A DNA stretch of 33,210 bases from an uncultured Mycoplasmatota bacterium (GCA_900544605.1 UQVP01000009.1:1-33210); one strand, 5' to 3'; shown: positions 16,898 to 24,002, numbered from the stretch's first letter. Made by a program: numbers and translations. Notes: generated by a model not told the origin, from the sequence alone.

Positions 16898-17407
16898 ATG
16901 GAGAATACAAAGACAAAAAAAGAAATAGTAGAGATGTTACTTAAGAAAAAATTAGATACAGTGGATGAAGCAGATTTAATTAATATGTTAATAGATGAAC
17001 CAATAGCTATTGATGTAGATAAACAAGAAGATGCAACTAGAACATTTGGTGATAAACTTGCTGATAAGTTAACAGAAATAGCTGGTTCTTGGAAGTTTAT
17101 TATAGGAATGATTATTTTTTTACTTAGTTGGATATTATTAAATATATTTGTTATAGTTAATGCAGATCCTTACCCTTTTATCCTTTTAAATTTAATTTTA
17201 TCTTGTATAGCTGCACTTCAAGCTCCAATTATTATGATGAGTCAAAATAGAGAAGCTAAAAAAGATAGTTTGAGAAGTAGTAATGATTATAAGACGGATT
17301 TAAAGAGTGAACTTATTTTAGAAGAACTTCATAATGAAATAAAAAAATTAGCTGCTAACCAAAATAAGATTTTAAAGTATATAGAAGAACAAGAAAAAAA
17401 TAAATAG
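16898..17407 (+). CDS. DUF1003 membrane protein
   Basis: 169 residues. The centre shows the DUF1003 pattern: FGDKLADKLTEIAGSWKFII, then two membrane spans (about 67-88 and 97-117) separated by NADPYPFILLN, then APIIMMSQNREAKKD; a helical C-terminal tail (about 135-169) is Lys/Glu-rich. The family is widespread, with no established function. ATG 16898 is preceded by AGGTGA at 5 nt; GTG 16889 overlaps that site and is rejected. It is 8 nt upstream of ligA and likely cotranscribed. Confidence 0.85.
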   Translation: MENTKTKKEIVEMLLKKKLDTVDEADLINMLIDEPIAIDVDKQEDATRTFGDKLADKLTEIAGSWKFIIGMIIFLLSWILLNIFVIVNADPYPFILLNLILSCIAALQAPIIMMSQNREAKKDSLRSSNDYKTDLKSELILEELHNEIKKLAANQNKILKYIEEQEKNK

Positions 17408-17415
17408 GTGAGACT

Positions 17416-19407
17416 ATGATAGAAAATAGGATGAATGAATTAATAGAAAAGATTAATAAAGCTAGTTATGAATACTATGTTAATGATAATCCCACTATTA
17501 CAGATCAAGAGTACGATGATTATTATAATGAACTATTAAGGCTTGAGGAAAAGTATCCAGAATTAAAAAGAAATGATTCTCCAACACTTAGAGTAGGTGG
17601 ACAGGTAGTTGATAAGTTTGAAAAAGTAACTCATGAAACTCCAATGCTTTCTTTTGATGATATTTTTAATGAAGATGAAGTTGTTACTTTTGATGAAAGA
17701 ATAAGAAAAACTTGTCCTAATGCAACATACACTTTAGAACCTAAAATGGATGGTTTATCTGGCTCATTACTATACAAAAATGGTATCTTAGTAAGAGCTG
17801 CTACACGTGGAGATGGATTAATAGGAGAAAATATTACCCATAATGTTAAGACTATTAAATCAGTACCTTTGAAGCTTAATAAAGATATTGATATTGAGGT
17901 ACGTGGAGAAATATATATGAGCAAAAAATCGTTTGAAAAGTGCAACGAAGAAAGAAAGCAAAGAGGAGAGAATTTATTTGCTAATCCACGTAATGCAGCA
18001 GCTGGTTCAGTAAGACAATTAGATAGTTCTATTGCTGCTAGAAGAAATCTTGATTTTATGGCTTATTTCTTGCCTAATCCAGATAAGTACGGAATTAAAA
18101 CACAGGATGAATCTTTAGCATTTTTAAAAGAATTAGGTTTTAAAACTAATTATAAATTAAATGGTATAGCAAATAATGTTAGTGATATAATCAGTTATAT
18201 TGATAATTTATCTATTAAAAGAGAAAGTTTACCTTTTGAAATAGATGGTGTTGTTTTAAAAGTAAATAGTCTTGATGATGAAGCTAAATTAGGATTTACA
18301 GAAAGAGTACCACGTTGGGGTATTGCTTATAAATTCCCTGCTCAAGAAGTATTAACTACTTTAAAAGAAATAAAATTTACAGTGGGAAGAACAGGTAAAA
18401 TCACACCTAACGCAATATTTGATCCAGTTCATGTAGCGGGTTCTATAGTTTCTAAAGCAACTTTACATAATGAAGATTATTGTATTTTAAAAGATGTTAG
18501 AGTAGGAGATGTTATTTCAATTAGAAAAGCAGGAGATGTAATACCTGAAGTAGTTGAAGTAAAAAAAGAACGTCGTAAAGGGAATGAAGAACCTTTTAAA
18601 ATGACGGAAGAGTGTCCTATTTGTGGCAGTAAACTTGTAAAAAATAAAGATGATGAAGCTAACTATTATTGTGTAAATCCACATTGTGATGCGAAAAGAA
18701 TAGAATCTTTAATTCACTTTGCTTCTCGTGATGCCATGAATATTGAAGGCTTTGGTGATGAAATAATAGAAGATTTTTACAATCTTGGATATTTAAAACA
18801 TGTTGATGACTTTTACAGATTAGAACGTTATAAAGAAGAACTAATGGAATTAGAAGGCTTCGGTGAAAAAAGTATTAATAATTTGCTTGATAGTGCTGAA
18901 AATAGTAAGAGTAATTCTTTAGAAAAATTATTATTTGCTTTAGGTATTCGTTATGTTGGAGCAAAAACAGGAAAGTTATTAGCGCTTAATTTTAAAAATA
19001 TTGATAATTTGATTAATGCATCTTATGAAGATTTAATTAATATAAAAGATATAGGTAACTCTATTGCTAATAGTTTATATGATTATTTTAGAAAAGAAGA
19101 AAATATTGAACTAATTAATAAATTAAAAGCTCTTGGTTTAAATATGAATTATCTTGGAAAAGAGGTAATTGAATCAGATTTATTTAATGGTAAAACATTT
19201 GTTTTAACAGGAACTTTAAGTAAATATTCTCGTGATGAAGCAAAAGAAAAAATTGAGTTATATGGTGGAAAAGTAACAAGTAGTGTTACAAGTAAAACGG
19301 ATGTTGTTATTGTTGGCGATGCCCCTGGTAGTAAGTATGATAAAGCTAAAAGTTTAAATATAACGATTTGGAATGAAGAAGAGTTTGTAAAGAATATAGA
19401 AATGTAA
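17416..19407 (+). CDS. ligA: NAD-dependent DNA ligase LigA
   Basis: Joins nicks in DNA using NAD+; essential for replication. 663 residues, a full-length family member. Order: Ia domain with YxxY-type NAD contacts (YEYYVND, about 18-24), adenylation motif EPKMDGLSGSL with Lys110 as the nucleotidyl acceptor, OB fold, four-cysteine zinc finger (CPICG ... YYCVNPHCDA), helix-hairpin-helix repeats (GFGEKSINNLL) and a BRCT domain (about 585-663, GKTFVLTGTL). The ribosome binding site is TAGGTGAG, 6-7 nt before ATG. It ends with a separate terminator. Confidence 0.98.
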   Translation: MIENRMNELIEKINKASYEYYVNDNPTITDQEYDDYYNELLRLEEKYPELKRNDSPTLRVGGQVVDKFEKVTHETPMLSFDDIFNEDEVVTFDERIRKTCPNATYTLEPKMDGLSGSLLYKNGILVRAATRGDGLIGENITHNVKTIKSVPLKLNKDIDIEVRGEIYMSKKSFEKCNEERKQRGENLFANPRNAAAGSVRQLDSSIAARRNLDFMAYFLPNPDKYGIKTQDESLAFLKELGFKTNYKLNGIANNVSDIISYIDNLSIKRESLPFEIDGVVLKVNSLDDEAKLGFTERVPRWGIAYKFPAQEVLTTLKEIKFTVGRTGKITPNAIFDPVHVAGSIVSKATLHNEDYCILKDVRVGDVISIRKAGDVIPEVVEVKKERRKGNEEPFKMTEECPICGSKLVKNKDDEANYYCVNPHCDAKRIESLIHFASRDAMNIEGFGDEIIEDFYNLGYLKHVDDFYRLERYKEELMELEGFGEKSINNLLDSAENSKSNSLEKLLFALGIRYVGAKTGKLLALNFKNIDNLINASYEDLINIKDIGNSIANSLYDYFRKEENIELINKLKALGLNMNYLGKEVIESDLFNGKTFVLTGTLSKYSRDEAKEKIELYGGKVTSSVTSKTDVVIVGDAPGSKYDKAKSLNITIWNEEEFVKNIEM

Positions 19408-19431
19408 AGAAAAGGGGTATTCCCTTTTTTG
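19408..19431 (+). terminator. ligA terminator
   Basis: AAAAGGG (19410-19416)/CCCTTTT (19422-19428) with a 5-nt loop and T-run, directly after the stop. Confidence 0.9.
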
Positions 19432-19439
19432 TTTATTTT

Positions 19440-19448
19440 TGTTATAAT
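19440..19448 (+). promoter_or_regulatory. extended -10 promoter of the 110-residue gene
   Basis: TGTTATAAT, 25 nt before ATG 19474. Confidence 0.6.
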
Positions 19449-19473
19449 TCTTTTAGAATAGCGAGATGATAAT

Positions 19474-19806
19474 ATGAATAATGATAATGATATGATTGAA
19501 ATATTAGATGATGTTAATGAAGATAGCAATACTTTAAATAATCCATCAACTATTAATAATAATGTTCAACCACAACAAGGAGTATATCAAGAACAACCTG
19601 TAAATCAAACATCAGTTAATATGGTGCAAAATCAACCTAATGAAGTAAAATATGATCCTATAGATAAAACACCAGAAGAAATTAAAATAGAACAAGAATC
19701 GAAAAGTGAAAAATCTAAATCAGGTTTAGGTTTTGTTATAGCATTATTTATTATAATAGGAGCATTTATATTTGCTCTTCCATATATTGCTAAATATTTT
19801 AGATAA
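19474..19806 (+). CDS. tail-anchored small protein with disordered N-terminus
   Basis: 110 residues. The first 85 are rich in Asn, Gln, Glu and Pro with no predicted fold; residues about 86-108 form one membrane helix (LGFVIALFIIIGAFIF) near the C-terminus, giving a tail-anchored protein with most of its length in the cytoplasm. The codon and base use match its neighbours. The ribosome binding site is weak (GCGAGATGAT). In B. subtilis ligA is followed by camS; this protein is unrelated to CamS. Function unknown. Confidence 0.75.
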   Translation: MNNDNDMIEILDDVNEDSNTLNNPSTINNNVQPQQGVYQEQPVNQTSVNMVQNQPNEVKYDPIDKTPEEIKIEQESKSEKSKSGLGFVIALFIIIGAFIFALPYIAKYFR

Positions 19807-19808
19807 AA

Positions 19809-19836
19809 TTAAAACCCCTTTTTAGGGGTTTTTTGA
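19809..19836. terminator. bidirectional terminator
   Basis: AAAACCCC (19811-19818)/GGGGTTTT (19825-19832), T-run on one strand, A-run on the other. The minus-strand gene's TAA (19824-19822) is in the loop. Confidence 0.9.
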
Positions 19837-20124
19837 TAATTCAATAATTATATTCATATCATCATCATTGGCCATAATATTTTTGTGAGTTTGATGACAT
19901 TTTTGACACTTATAAATAATTTTATAAGTGTTTTTAAATTTTTCTATTTTAATAGGTTCTAGTAGACCCTGACACTCGTTTGCCCTGTCCCCTGGTAAGA
20001 TATCAACGTGTTTAGAAAATAAACAATAGGGACAATGGTCTCTAGCTGAGTATACTAAAGGTTCAATAGTTTTTCCACAGTTTTCACAAGTGAAGCTTTC
20101 ATCTATCATATTAAATCTTTTCAT
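19822..20124 (-). CDS. RNHCP domain zinc protein
   Basis: 100 residues. The first half has FTCENCGKTIEPL then SARDHCPYCLFSKHVD and PGDRANECQGLLEPI, the block that defines RNHCP-domain proteins; CQKCHQTH near residue 73 supplies another pair of cysteines. Together these give two probable zinc sites. The family is common in Gram-positive bacteria and has no assigned role. Its ATG overlaps the stop of the upstream UPF0316 gene by one base (TAATG), so the two are translationally coupled. Confidence 0.85.
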   Translation of the reverse strand: MKRFNMIDESFTCENCGKTIEPLVYSARDHCPYCLFSKHVDILPGDRANECQGLLEPIKIEKFKNTYKIIYKCQKCHQTHKNIMANDDDMNIIIELSKNP

Positions 20125-20627
20125 TACTTAATAAATCCATTCTCAAGATGTTTTGTTTCATTAACAAAGATAAAAGCATTTGGTTCCATTTCCATAATTA
20201 AATCTTTTAAGTGCTTAAAAGATTTATGATTTATTTCAATAAATAGCATATATTTAGTTGACTTATGACCTTTAGCATCGACAACAGATACACCATAACC
20301 TTCTTCGCGTAAAGCGTTCACTAATTTTTTATTTTTTTGGCTGATAATTACTTGAACACAGAAGTTGCTTTTAATAATTTTATTGGAAATAAAGCCACCT
20401 AGGTAAGTTCCAATGGCGTAGCCTCCTGCATAAGAAAATACTATCCATAGACTATTTGCTCCAGTATTTAAAGCCTCTTTAACAACTAAAAACCAAATGG
20501 TTGCTTCTATAAAACCAATAGTTGCTGCAATTATTCTTTTGCCTTTAACCGTAAGTAATGTTCTAATAGTACCTAAAGATACATCAATAATTCTTCCAAA
20601 AAAAACAGTTAAACATAAAACTAACAT
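20124..20627 (-). CDS. UPF0316 (DUF5698-DUF2179) membrane protein, copy A
   Basis: 167 residues. The N-terminal membrane half has three spans and the family's IIDVSLGTIRTLLTVKGKR motif and FLVVKEALN; the C-terminal half (about 88-160) is a soluble DUF2179 domain with GYGVSVVDAKG. The B. subtilis relative is YebE; a ligand-sensing or transport role is often guessed but not shown. The gene has its own extended -10 box (TGTTATAAT on the minus strand, 20651-20643), with GGTGAT as ribosome binding site. It is a tandem paralogue of the gene at 20671-21183. Confidence 0.88.
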   Translation of the reverse strand: MLVLCLTVFFGRIIDVSLGTIRTLLTVKGKRIIAATIGFIEATIWFLVVKEALNTGANSLWIVFSYAGGYAIGTYLGGFISNKIIKSNFCVQVIISQKNKKLVNALREEGYGVSVVDAKGHKSTKYMLFIEINHKSFKHLKDLIMEMEPNAFIFVNETKHLENGFIK

Positions 20628-20670
20628 ATAATCACCAAAGTAATTATAACAGATTAAGTTTTTCTTGTCA

Positions 20671-21183
20671 TTATTTTTTTATATAACCATTTTGTACATA
20701 TTTTGTTTCATTTACAACAATGAAAGCTTTAGGATCAATTTCCTTAATAATTTTTCTTATATGAGAAAAACTTTTATTGTTTATTTCAATAAACAACATA
20801 TGTTTTATATTTTCATCTTGTCCTCTTACATCTATTACAGATACCCCGAAGCCCTCTTTCCTTAAAGCTTTAACTAATTCGCTACTTTTGCCACTAGTAA
20901 TTATTTGAACACCTAAATTACCTTCAATTAGTTTGTTTGATAGGATACCACCAATATATGTACCTACAGAAAAACCAGAGGCATAAGAAAATACTATCCA
21001 TAAACTATTGTTAGTTGTATTTAGAGCTTCTTTAACAACTAAAAACCACACTGTAATTTCAATAAATCCGATAACACTCGCTATAAAGTTTTGACCTTTA
21101 ACCGAGAAGAATGTACGAATAGTACCTAAAGATACATCAATAATACGAACAAAAAATATTTTTAAACATAAAAATAGTAACAC
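20671..21183 (-). CDS. UPF0316 (DUF5698-DUF2179) membrane protein, copy B
   Basis: 170 residues, paralogous to its downstream neighbour over its whole length: RIIDVSLGTIRTFFSVKGQ, FLVVKEALNTTNNSLWIVFSYASG, and GFGVSVIDVRGQ in the DUF2179 half. GTG start at 21183 with GGGTGAT 4-5 nt upstream. The two copies have diverged most in the surface of the C-terminal domain, so they may sense different ligands or form a heteromer. It ends close to the promoter of copy A. Confidence 0.88.
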   Translation of the reverse strand: MLLFLCLKIFFVRIIDVSLGTIRTFFSVKGQNFIASVIGFIEITVWFLVVKEALNTTNNSLWIVFSYASGFSVGTYIGGILSNKLIEGNLGVQIITSGKSSELVKALRKEGFGVSVIDVRGQDENIKHMLFIEINNKSFSHIRKIIKEIDPKAFIVVNETKYVQNGYIKK

Positions 21184-21254
21184 TTAAATCACCCTTTATA
21201 TTGTGTTTATAATTAAATAATTTATACTTTCATATTATTAATTAGGTGACATTT

Positions 21255-21464
21255 ATGTTAATGCGTATTTTTTTCTTTTTAATTGGTTTTGGATTAAGTA
21301 TTATAGGATTTGTTTATATAATAAGTTATTTAAATTTATTAACAATAGGGTATAATTTTTTAGAATATGTAAATTTTATTAGTAGGCGTTTTGAATGTTT
21401 ATGCGCCTTATTTGGTATTATTATGATGTCTTTAGCAATAAATGTTGCCGGGAGGAAAAAATAA
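21255..21464 (+). CDS. small two-span membrane protein (69 aa)
   Basis: Two hydrophobic helices (about residues 3-25 and 45-64) joined by a short loop with FISRRFECL. ATG 21255 has AGGTGA (21244-21249) 5 nt upstream; the GTG inside that site is not the start. The stop overlaps the next ATG by one base (TAATG), so it forms an operon with the DUF3603-like gene. No family recognised. Confidence 0.7.
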   Translation: MLMRIFFFLIGFGLSIIGFVYIISYLNLLTIGYNFLEYVNFISRRFECLCALFGIIMMSLAINVAGRKK

Positions 21465-22096
21465 TGAACTATATTTATGATATCTTATTAAACTTACAAC
21501 GAAGACCATATGATTTTTTTGAGTGGAATGAAAGTGATGAAATAATTCATGTAAGAAAAATCCCCTTTTTTAGAGTAGAAACAAATGATTTATACGATAT
21601 AAAGAATAATCAGATAAAGTTTGATGAGTTGTTTTTAAAGAAAATAAAAAATAGATGTGAAGTTTTTACAAACAGAAATGTTAAAGTTTTAAATTATGTA
21701 TGTTTATTTAGTGACTCTAAAGAAGTTATTGGTGTAGAATTAAACGATAAAGGTGAAAGAGTAAGAAGTAGTAAATTATTAATTGATGAAGAATTGGATG
21801 TAAACGAGGTATGTGATAATATAGAAGTTAGTAAGATTTCTTTTAAAGTGAATAAAATCGCACATCAAAATATTTTTAAAACAAGAAAAGAATTAAAAAT
21901 TTATGATTATATATTAAAACAATTTATAACAGATAATTATACAAAATTAAAGTATTTATATTTTGAGTGTTTTGATAAAGAGGAAGAAGATTTTTCTAAA
22001 ATAATAGAAGCGTTAATAACAGAGTTAAACAACAACTGGAATAAAGTTTCTAAAAGTATGTATGATTTTTTTAGATTAAGTTCTCAAAGAAAGTAA
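21464..22096 (+). CDS. DUF3603-like cytosolic protein
   Basis: 210 residues from ATG 21464, which has GGGAGGA at 21450-21456. The layout (YDFFEWNESDEIIHVRKIPF, then a short VLNYVCLFSDSKEVIGVELN strand block and RVRSSKLLIDEE) resembles DUF3603 proteins of Bacilli, which share the F-H/F-EW start, the I-P-hydrophobic-V segment and the conserved R-x-S-x-L-hydrophobic end. The assignment rests on this resemblance only. An ATG at 21395 would run through the previous gene and is rejected. The stop codon sits in the loop of its terminator. Confidence 0.65.
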   Translation: MNYIYDILLNLQRRPYDFFEWNESDEIIHVRKIPFFRVETNDLYDIKNNQIKFDELFLKKIKNRCEVFTNRNVKVLNYVCLFSDSKEVIGVELNDKGERVRSSKLLIDEELDVNEVCDNIEVSKISFKVNKIAHQNIFKTRKELKIYDYILKQFITDNYTKLKYLYFECFDKEEEDFSKIIEALITELNNNWNKVSKSMYDFFRLSSQRK

Positions 22097-22115
22097 ACCT
22101 TTCTTTTTTTTTTTT
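22086..22115 (+). terminator. terminator with the stop codon in its loop
   Basis: AAAGAAAG (22086-22093)/CTTTCTTT (22099-22106), then a run of T to 22115. TAA 22094-22096 is in the loop. Confidence 0.85.
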
Positions 22116-22119
22116 GAAA

Positions 22120-22128
22120 TGTTATAAT
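22120..22128 (+). promoter_or_regulatory. extended -10 promoter of scpAB
   Basis: TGTTATAAT immediately after the preceding terminator, 23 nt before ATG 22151, with AGGAGAGG between. Confidence 0.7.
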
Positions 22129-22150
22129 GATAATGCTTAGGAGAGGTATT

Positions 22151-22873
22151 ATGGAATATACAGTTACAATCGATAAATTTGAAGGTCCATTAGATTTGCT
22201 TTTACATTTAATAAAACAATCTGACATAGATATATGTGATGTTAGTATTTTGGAAATTACTGAACAATATATGAACTATATAAATAAGATGGAAGAATTA
22301 AATCTAAATATAGCTAGTGAATATTTGATAATGGCTGCAGAACTTATTGAAATGAAATCTAATATGTTACTTCCTAAACCTAAGTTAGAGGATGATGAGT
22401 ATGAAGAAGATCCTCGTGAAAAATTAATTAAAAGATTATTAGAGTATCAACAGTATAAAGAGATTACTAATGAGTTTAAAGATTTAGAATCATCTAGAAA
22501 AGAAATGTTTAGTAAAGAACCAAGCAGTCTTGATGAATTTAAAGTAGTAAATCTTGATGTTGAAAATGAAGGTAGTGTTAATGATTTAGTTTTAGCTTTT
22601 CAAAAATTTTTAGAAAGAAAAGAGTTGGAAAAACCGCTTAATACTAAAGTTACAACAAAAGAGTATTCAGTAAAGGTTAGATGTGATGAAATAAGAAATG
22701 TATTAAAAAAGAAAAAGAAAGTTTATTTTGATGAACTTTTTGAGGAGTTTAATAAAAACTATGTAGTTGTAACATTTCTTTCTATTTTAGATTTAGCTCG
22801 TAAGCAAGAATTAAAAATAGAACAAGAAAATAATTTTGAAAAAATATTTTTATTATCTAAAGGTTGTGAATAA
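22151..22873 (+). CDS. scpA: segregation and condensation protein A
   Basis: The kleisin subunit of the SMC-ScpA-ScpB condensin that compacts and separates the chromosome. 240 residues from ATG 22151: the N-terminal IDKFEGPLDLLLHLIKQSDIDI (in part) is the SMC-neck-binding signature, and the C-terminal winged helix (about 175-240) binds the SMC head. The linker between is Glu/Lys-rich. The ribosome binding site AGGAGAGG supports this start. scpB starts one base after its stop. Confidence 0.95.
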   Translation: MEYTVTIDKFEGPLDLLLHLIKQSDIDICDVSILEITEQYMNYINKMEELNLNIASEYLIMAAELIEMKSNMLLPKPKLEDDEYEEDPREKLIKRLLEYQQYKEITNEFKDLESSRKEMFSKEPSSLDEFKVVNLDVENEGSVNDLVLAFQKFLERKELEKPLNTKVTTKEYSVKVRCDEIRNVLKKKKKVYFDELFEEFNKNYVVVTFLSILDLARKQELKIEQENNFEKIFLLSKGCE

Positions 22874-22874
22874 A

Positions 22875-23438
22875 ATGAATTTAGAGAGTATATTAGAAGG
22901 TATTATATTTGTATCTGGTGATGAAGGTATAAGTTTAAAACAAATTTCAGAAGTATTAGAAAAATCGGAAGAAGACGTTTTAAAACTTCTTGATTTATTA
23001 AAAGAAGAATATAAGAAAGATAATCATGGATTATCATTAGAGCTATTAGGAGGCAACTATAAGTTTGTTACTAAAAAAGAATGTCATGAATATTTAGAAA
23101 AGTTAGTAGAAGTAGAAGAAAATGCGGTTTTAAGTCAATCAGCACTTGAAACTTTAGCTATAATCGCGTATAATGAACCTATAACACGTATTCAAATTGA
23201 TGAAATTAGAGGAGTTAACAGTAGTTATGTCTTAAGAAAACTTTTACTTAGAGATTTGATTAAAGAAGTTGGTAGATCTGATTTACCAGGGAAACCATTC
23301 CTTTATGCAACAACGCCTAAATTTCTAGATTACTTTGGACTTTCTTCAATAGAAGAATTACCTAAAATAGAAATTGAAGATGGCGTAGCAGTTAATGAAA
23401 CTAATTTATTTGAATCAAAATATAAAGAGGAAGATTAA
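22875..23438 (+). CDS. scpB: segregation and condensation protein B
   Basis: The KITE-type partner that dimerises on the ScpA linker. 187 residues from ATG 22875: MNLESILEGIIFVSGDEGIS opens the first winged helix; ALETLAIIAYNEPITRIQIDEIRG (in part) near residue 90 is the second-domain signature, and GRSDLPGKPFLYATT follows. An ATG at 22836 in the same frame overlaps scpA and has no ribosome binding site. The stop lies in the loop of a small hairpin (AGAGGA/TCCTCT, 23426-23444) without a T-run, just before tRNA-Leu, so readthrough into the tRNA is possible. Confidence 0.95.
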   Translation: MNLESILEGIIFVSGDEGISLKQISEVLEKSEEDVLKLLDLLKEEYKKDNHGLSLELLGGNYKFVTKKECHEYLEKLVEVEENAVLSQSALETLAIIAYNEPITRIQIDEIRGVNSSYVLRKLLLRDLIKEVGRSDLPGKPFLYATTPKFLDYFGLSSIEELPKIEIEDGVAVNETNLFESKYKEED

Positions 23439-23449
23439 TCCTCTAACAT

Positions 23450-23535
23450 GCCGGTATGATGGAATTGGTAGTCATGCTTGACTCAAAATCAAGTGGGTTT
23501 TACCCGTGTCGGTTCGAGTCCGACTACCGGTACCA
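23450..23535 (+). tRNA. tRNA-Leu, anticodon CAA
   Basis: Acceptor stem GCCGGTA (23450-23456)/TACCGGT (23525-23531, with a G-T closing pair), anticodon stem CTTGA/TCAAG around a loop with anticodon CAA (23484-23486), a long variable arm (GTGGGTTTTACCC region) and T arm GTCGGTTCGAGTCCGAC. CCA is encoded (23533-23535). The long variable arm fits class II tRNA-Leu. Confidence 0.97.
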
Positions 23536-23577
23536 AGTTGATATTATTCGAACTAGTTTATTTAGTTCGTTTTTTAA
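23530..23577 (+). repeat. 48-bp direct repeat, copy 1 (tRNA 3' end plus terminator)
   Basis: Matches 24003-24050 at 46 of 48 positions (differences at 23533 and 23559). It begins in the tRNA acceptor end (GTACCA) and includes the tRNA terminator: CGAACTA (23549-23555)/TAGTTCG (23563-23569) plus T-run 23570-23575. The repeat period is 473 bp. Confidence 0.9.
23549..23575 (+). terminator. tRNA-Leu terminator
   Basis: A 7-bp stem CGAACTA/TAGTTCG followed by six T. Confidence 0.85.
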
Positions 23578-23609
23578 AATAAAAATGTAAGTAATATATA
23601 AGCTATGGC

Positions 23610-23638
23610 TTGAATTTTTAATATAACTATGATATATT
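23610..23638 (+). promoter_or_regulatory. promoter of the convergent small RNA
   Basis: TTGAAT (23610-23615), 17 bp, TATATT (23633-23638) with a TGn extension (23630-23632). The expected start is near 23645. Confidence 0.7.
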
Positions 23639-23644
23639 AAATAT

Positions 23645-23757
23645 GTCGAGGAAACTTGCATATAATAAAAAGGATACATTTGATTGTTGCAGATCAAATG
23701 CATTCCCTTATTGGATTGCATCTGAAATCACGTAGTTGTGAAATCAGATGCCTTTTT
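23645..23757 (+). ncRNA. predicted antisense small RNA (type I antitoxin candidate)
   Basis: About 113 nt, bounded by the promoter at 23610-23638 and a terminator hairpin: GCATCTGA (23718-23725)/TCAGATGC (23744-23751), inner TCAC/GTGA, then TTTTT (23753-23757). A second hairpin, CATTTGAT (23677-23684)/ATCAAATG (23693-23700) with loop TGTTGCAG, lies in its first half. No credible ORF is on this strand. The RNA is fully complementary to the 3' untranslated region of the toxin-like mRNA on the other strand and stops exactly at that gene's stop codon. Base pairing would block or destabilise the mRNA, as RatA and SR4 do; that is inference. Confidence 0.65.
23667..23700 (-). terminator. terminator of the toxin-like mRNA
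   Basis: On the minus strand the hairpin CATTTGAT/ATCAAATG (23700-23693 with 23684-23677) is followed after GTATCC by TTTTT (23671-23667). Confidence 0.6.
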
Positions 23758-23835
23758 CTATTTAACTAGTAATAATATTATTATAGCAAGTAGAAGTAAT
23801 ATAATAACATATTGAGATAATTCCCTTTTAGTCAT
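23758..23835 (-). CDS. 25-residue hydrophobic peptide (type I toxin candidate)
   Basis: Reads MTKRELSQY followed by a 14-residue all-aliphatic stretch (VIILLLLAIIILLL) and ends VK. It is one membrane span with positive charges at both ends, the usual form of small type I toxins that depolarise the membrane. A near-perfect ribosome binding site (AAAGGGGTGA, 23850-23841) lies 5 nt before the ATG. Its own promoter (23941-23913) and terminator (23667-23700) bound a transcript of about 240 nt whose 3' 91 nt are antisense to the small RNA at 23645-23757. I cannot match the peptide to a named family; a different small membrane peptide is possible. Confidence 0.65.
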   Translation of the reverse strand: MTKRELSQYVIILLLLAIIILLLVK

Positions 23836-23840
23836 GAATA

Positions 23841-23877
23841 TCACCCCTTTCTTTTATTAATATAATAATCGAAAGGG
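23841..23877 (-). promoter_or_regulatory. hairpin masking the toxin ribosome binding site
   Basis: On the minus strand CCCTTTC (23877-23871) pairs with GAAAGGG (23851-23845), which overlaps the ribosome binding site AAAGGGGTGA. Seven consecutive pairs would close a loop of 19 nt. Confidence 0.55.
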
Positions 23878-23912
23878 AAAGCACCTGATATATTTCAAAT
23901 GTATCCATTGCC

Positions 23913-23941
23913 ATTACACCAAACATATGTTTATATATCAA
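23913..23941 (-). promoter_or_regulatory. promoter of the toxin-like mRNA
   Basis: Minus strand TTGATA (23941-23936), 17 bp, TGTAAT (23918-23913). The expected start is near 23906, at the first base of GGATACATTTGA, which is repeated in inverse orientation at the mRNA's 3' end. Confidence 0.6.
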
Positions 23942-24002
23942 CATTATATAATAAATTTTTATTCTTAACTTTAAACAATTTATAATTAAAATTACTTTTA
24001 TA

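Noticed and set aside
23426..23444. Hairpin at the end of scpB as a terminator
   Set aside because: AGAGGA/TCCTCT is not followed by a T-run; tRNA-Leu starts 6 nt later.
23524..23721. Minus-strand 65-residue open frame across the tRNA end and small RNA promoter
   Set aside because: It overlaps the tRNA 3' end, the direct repeat and the terminator, has no ribosome binding site and shows no protein-like pattern.
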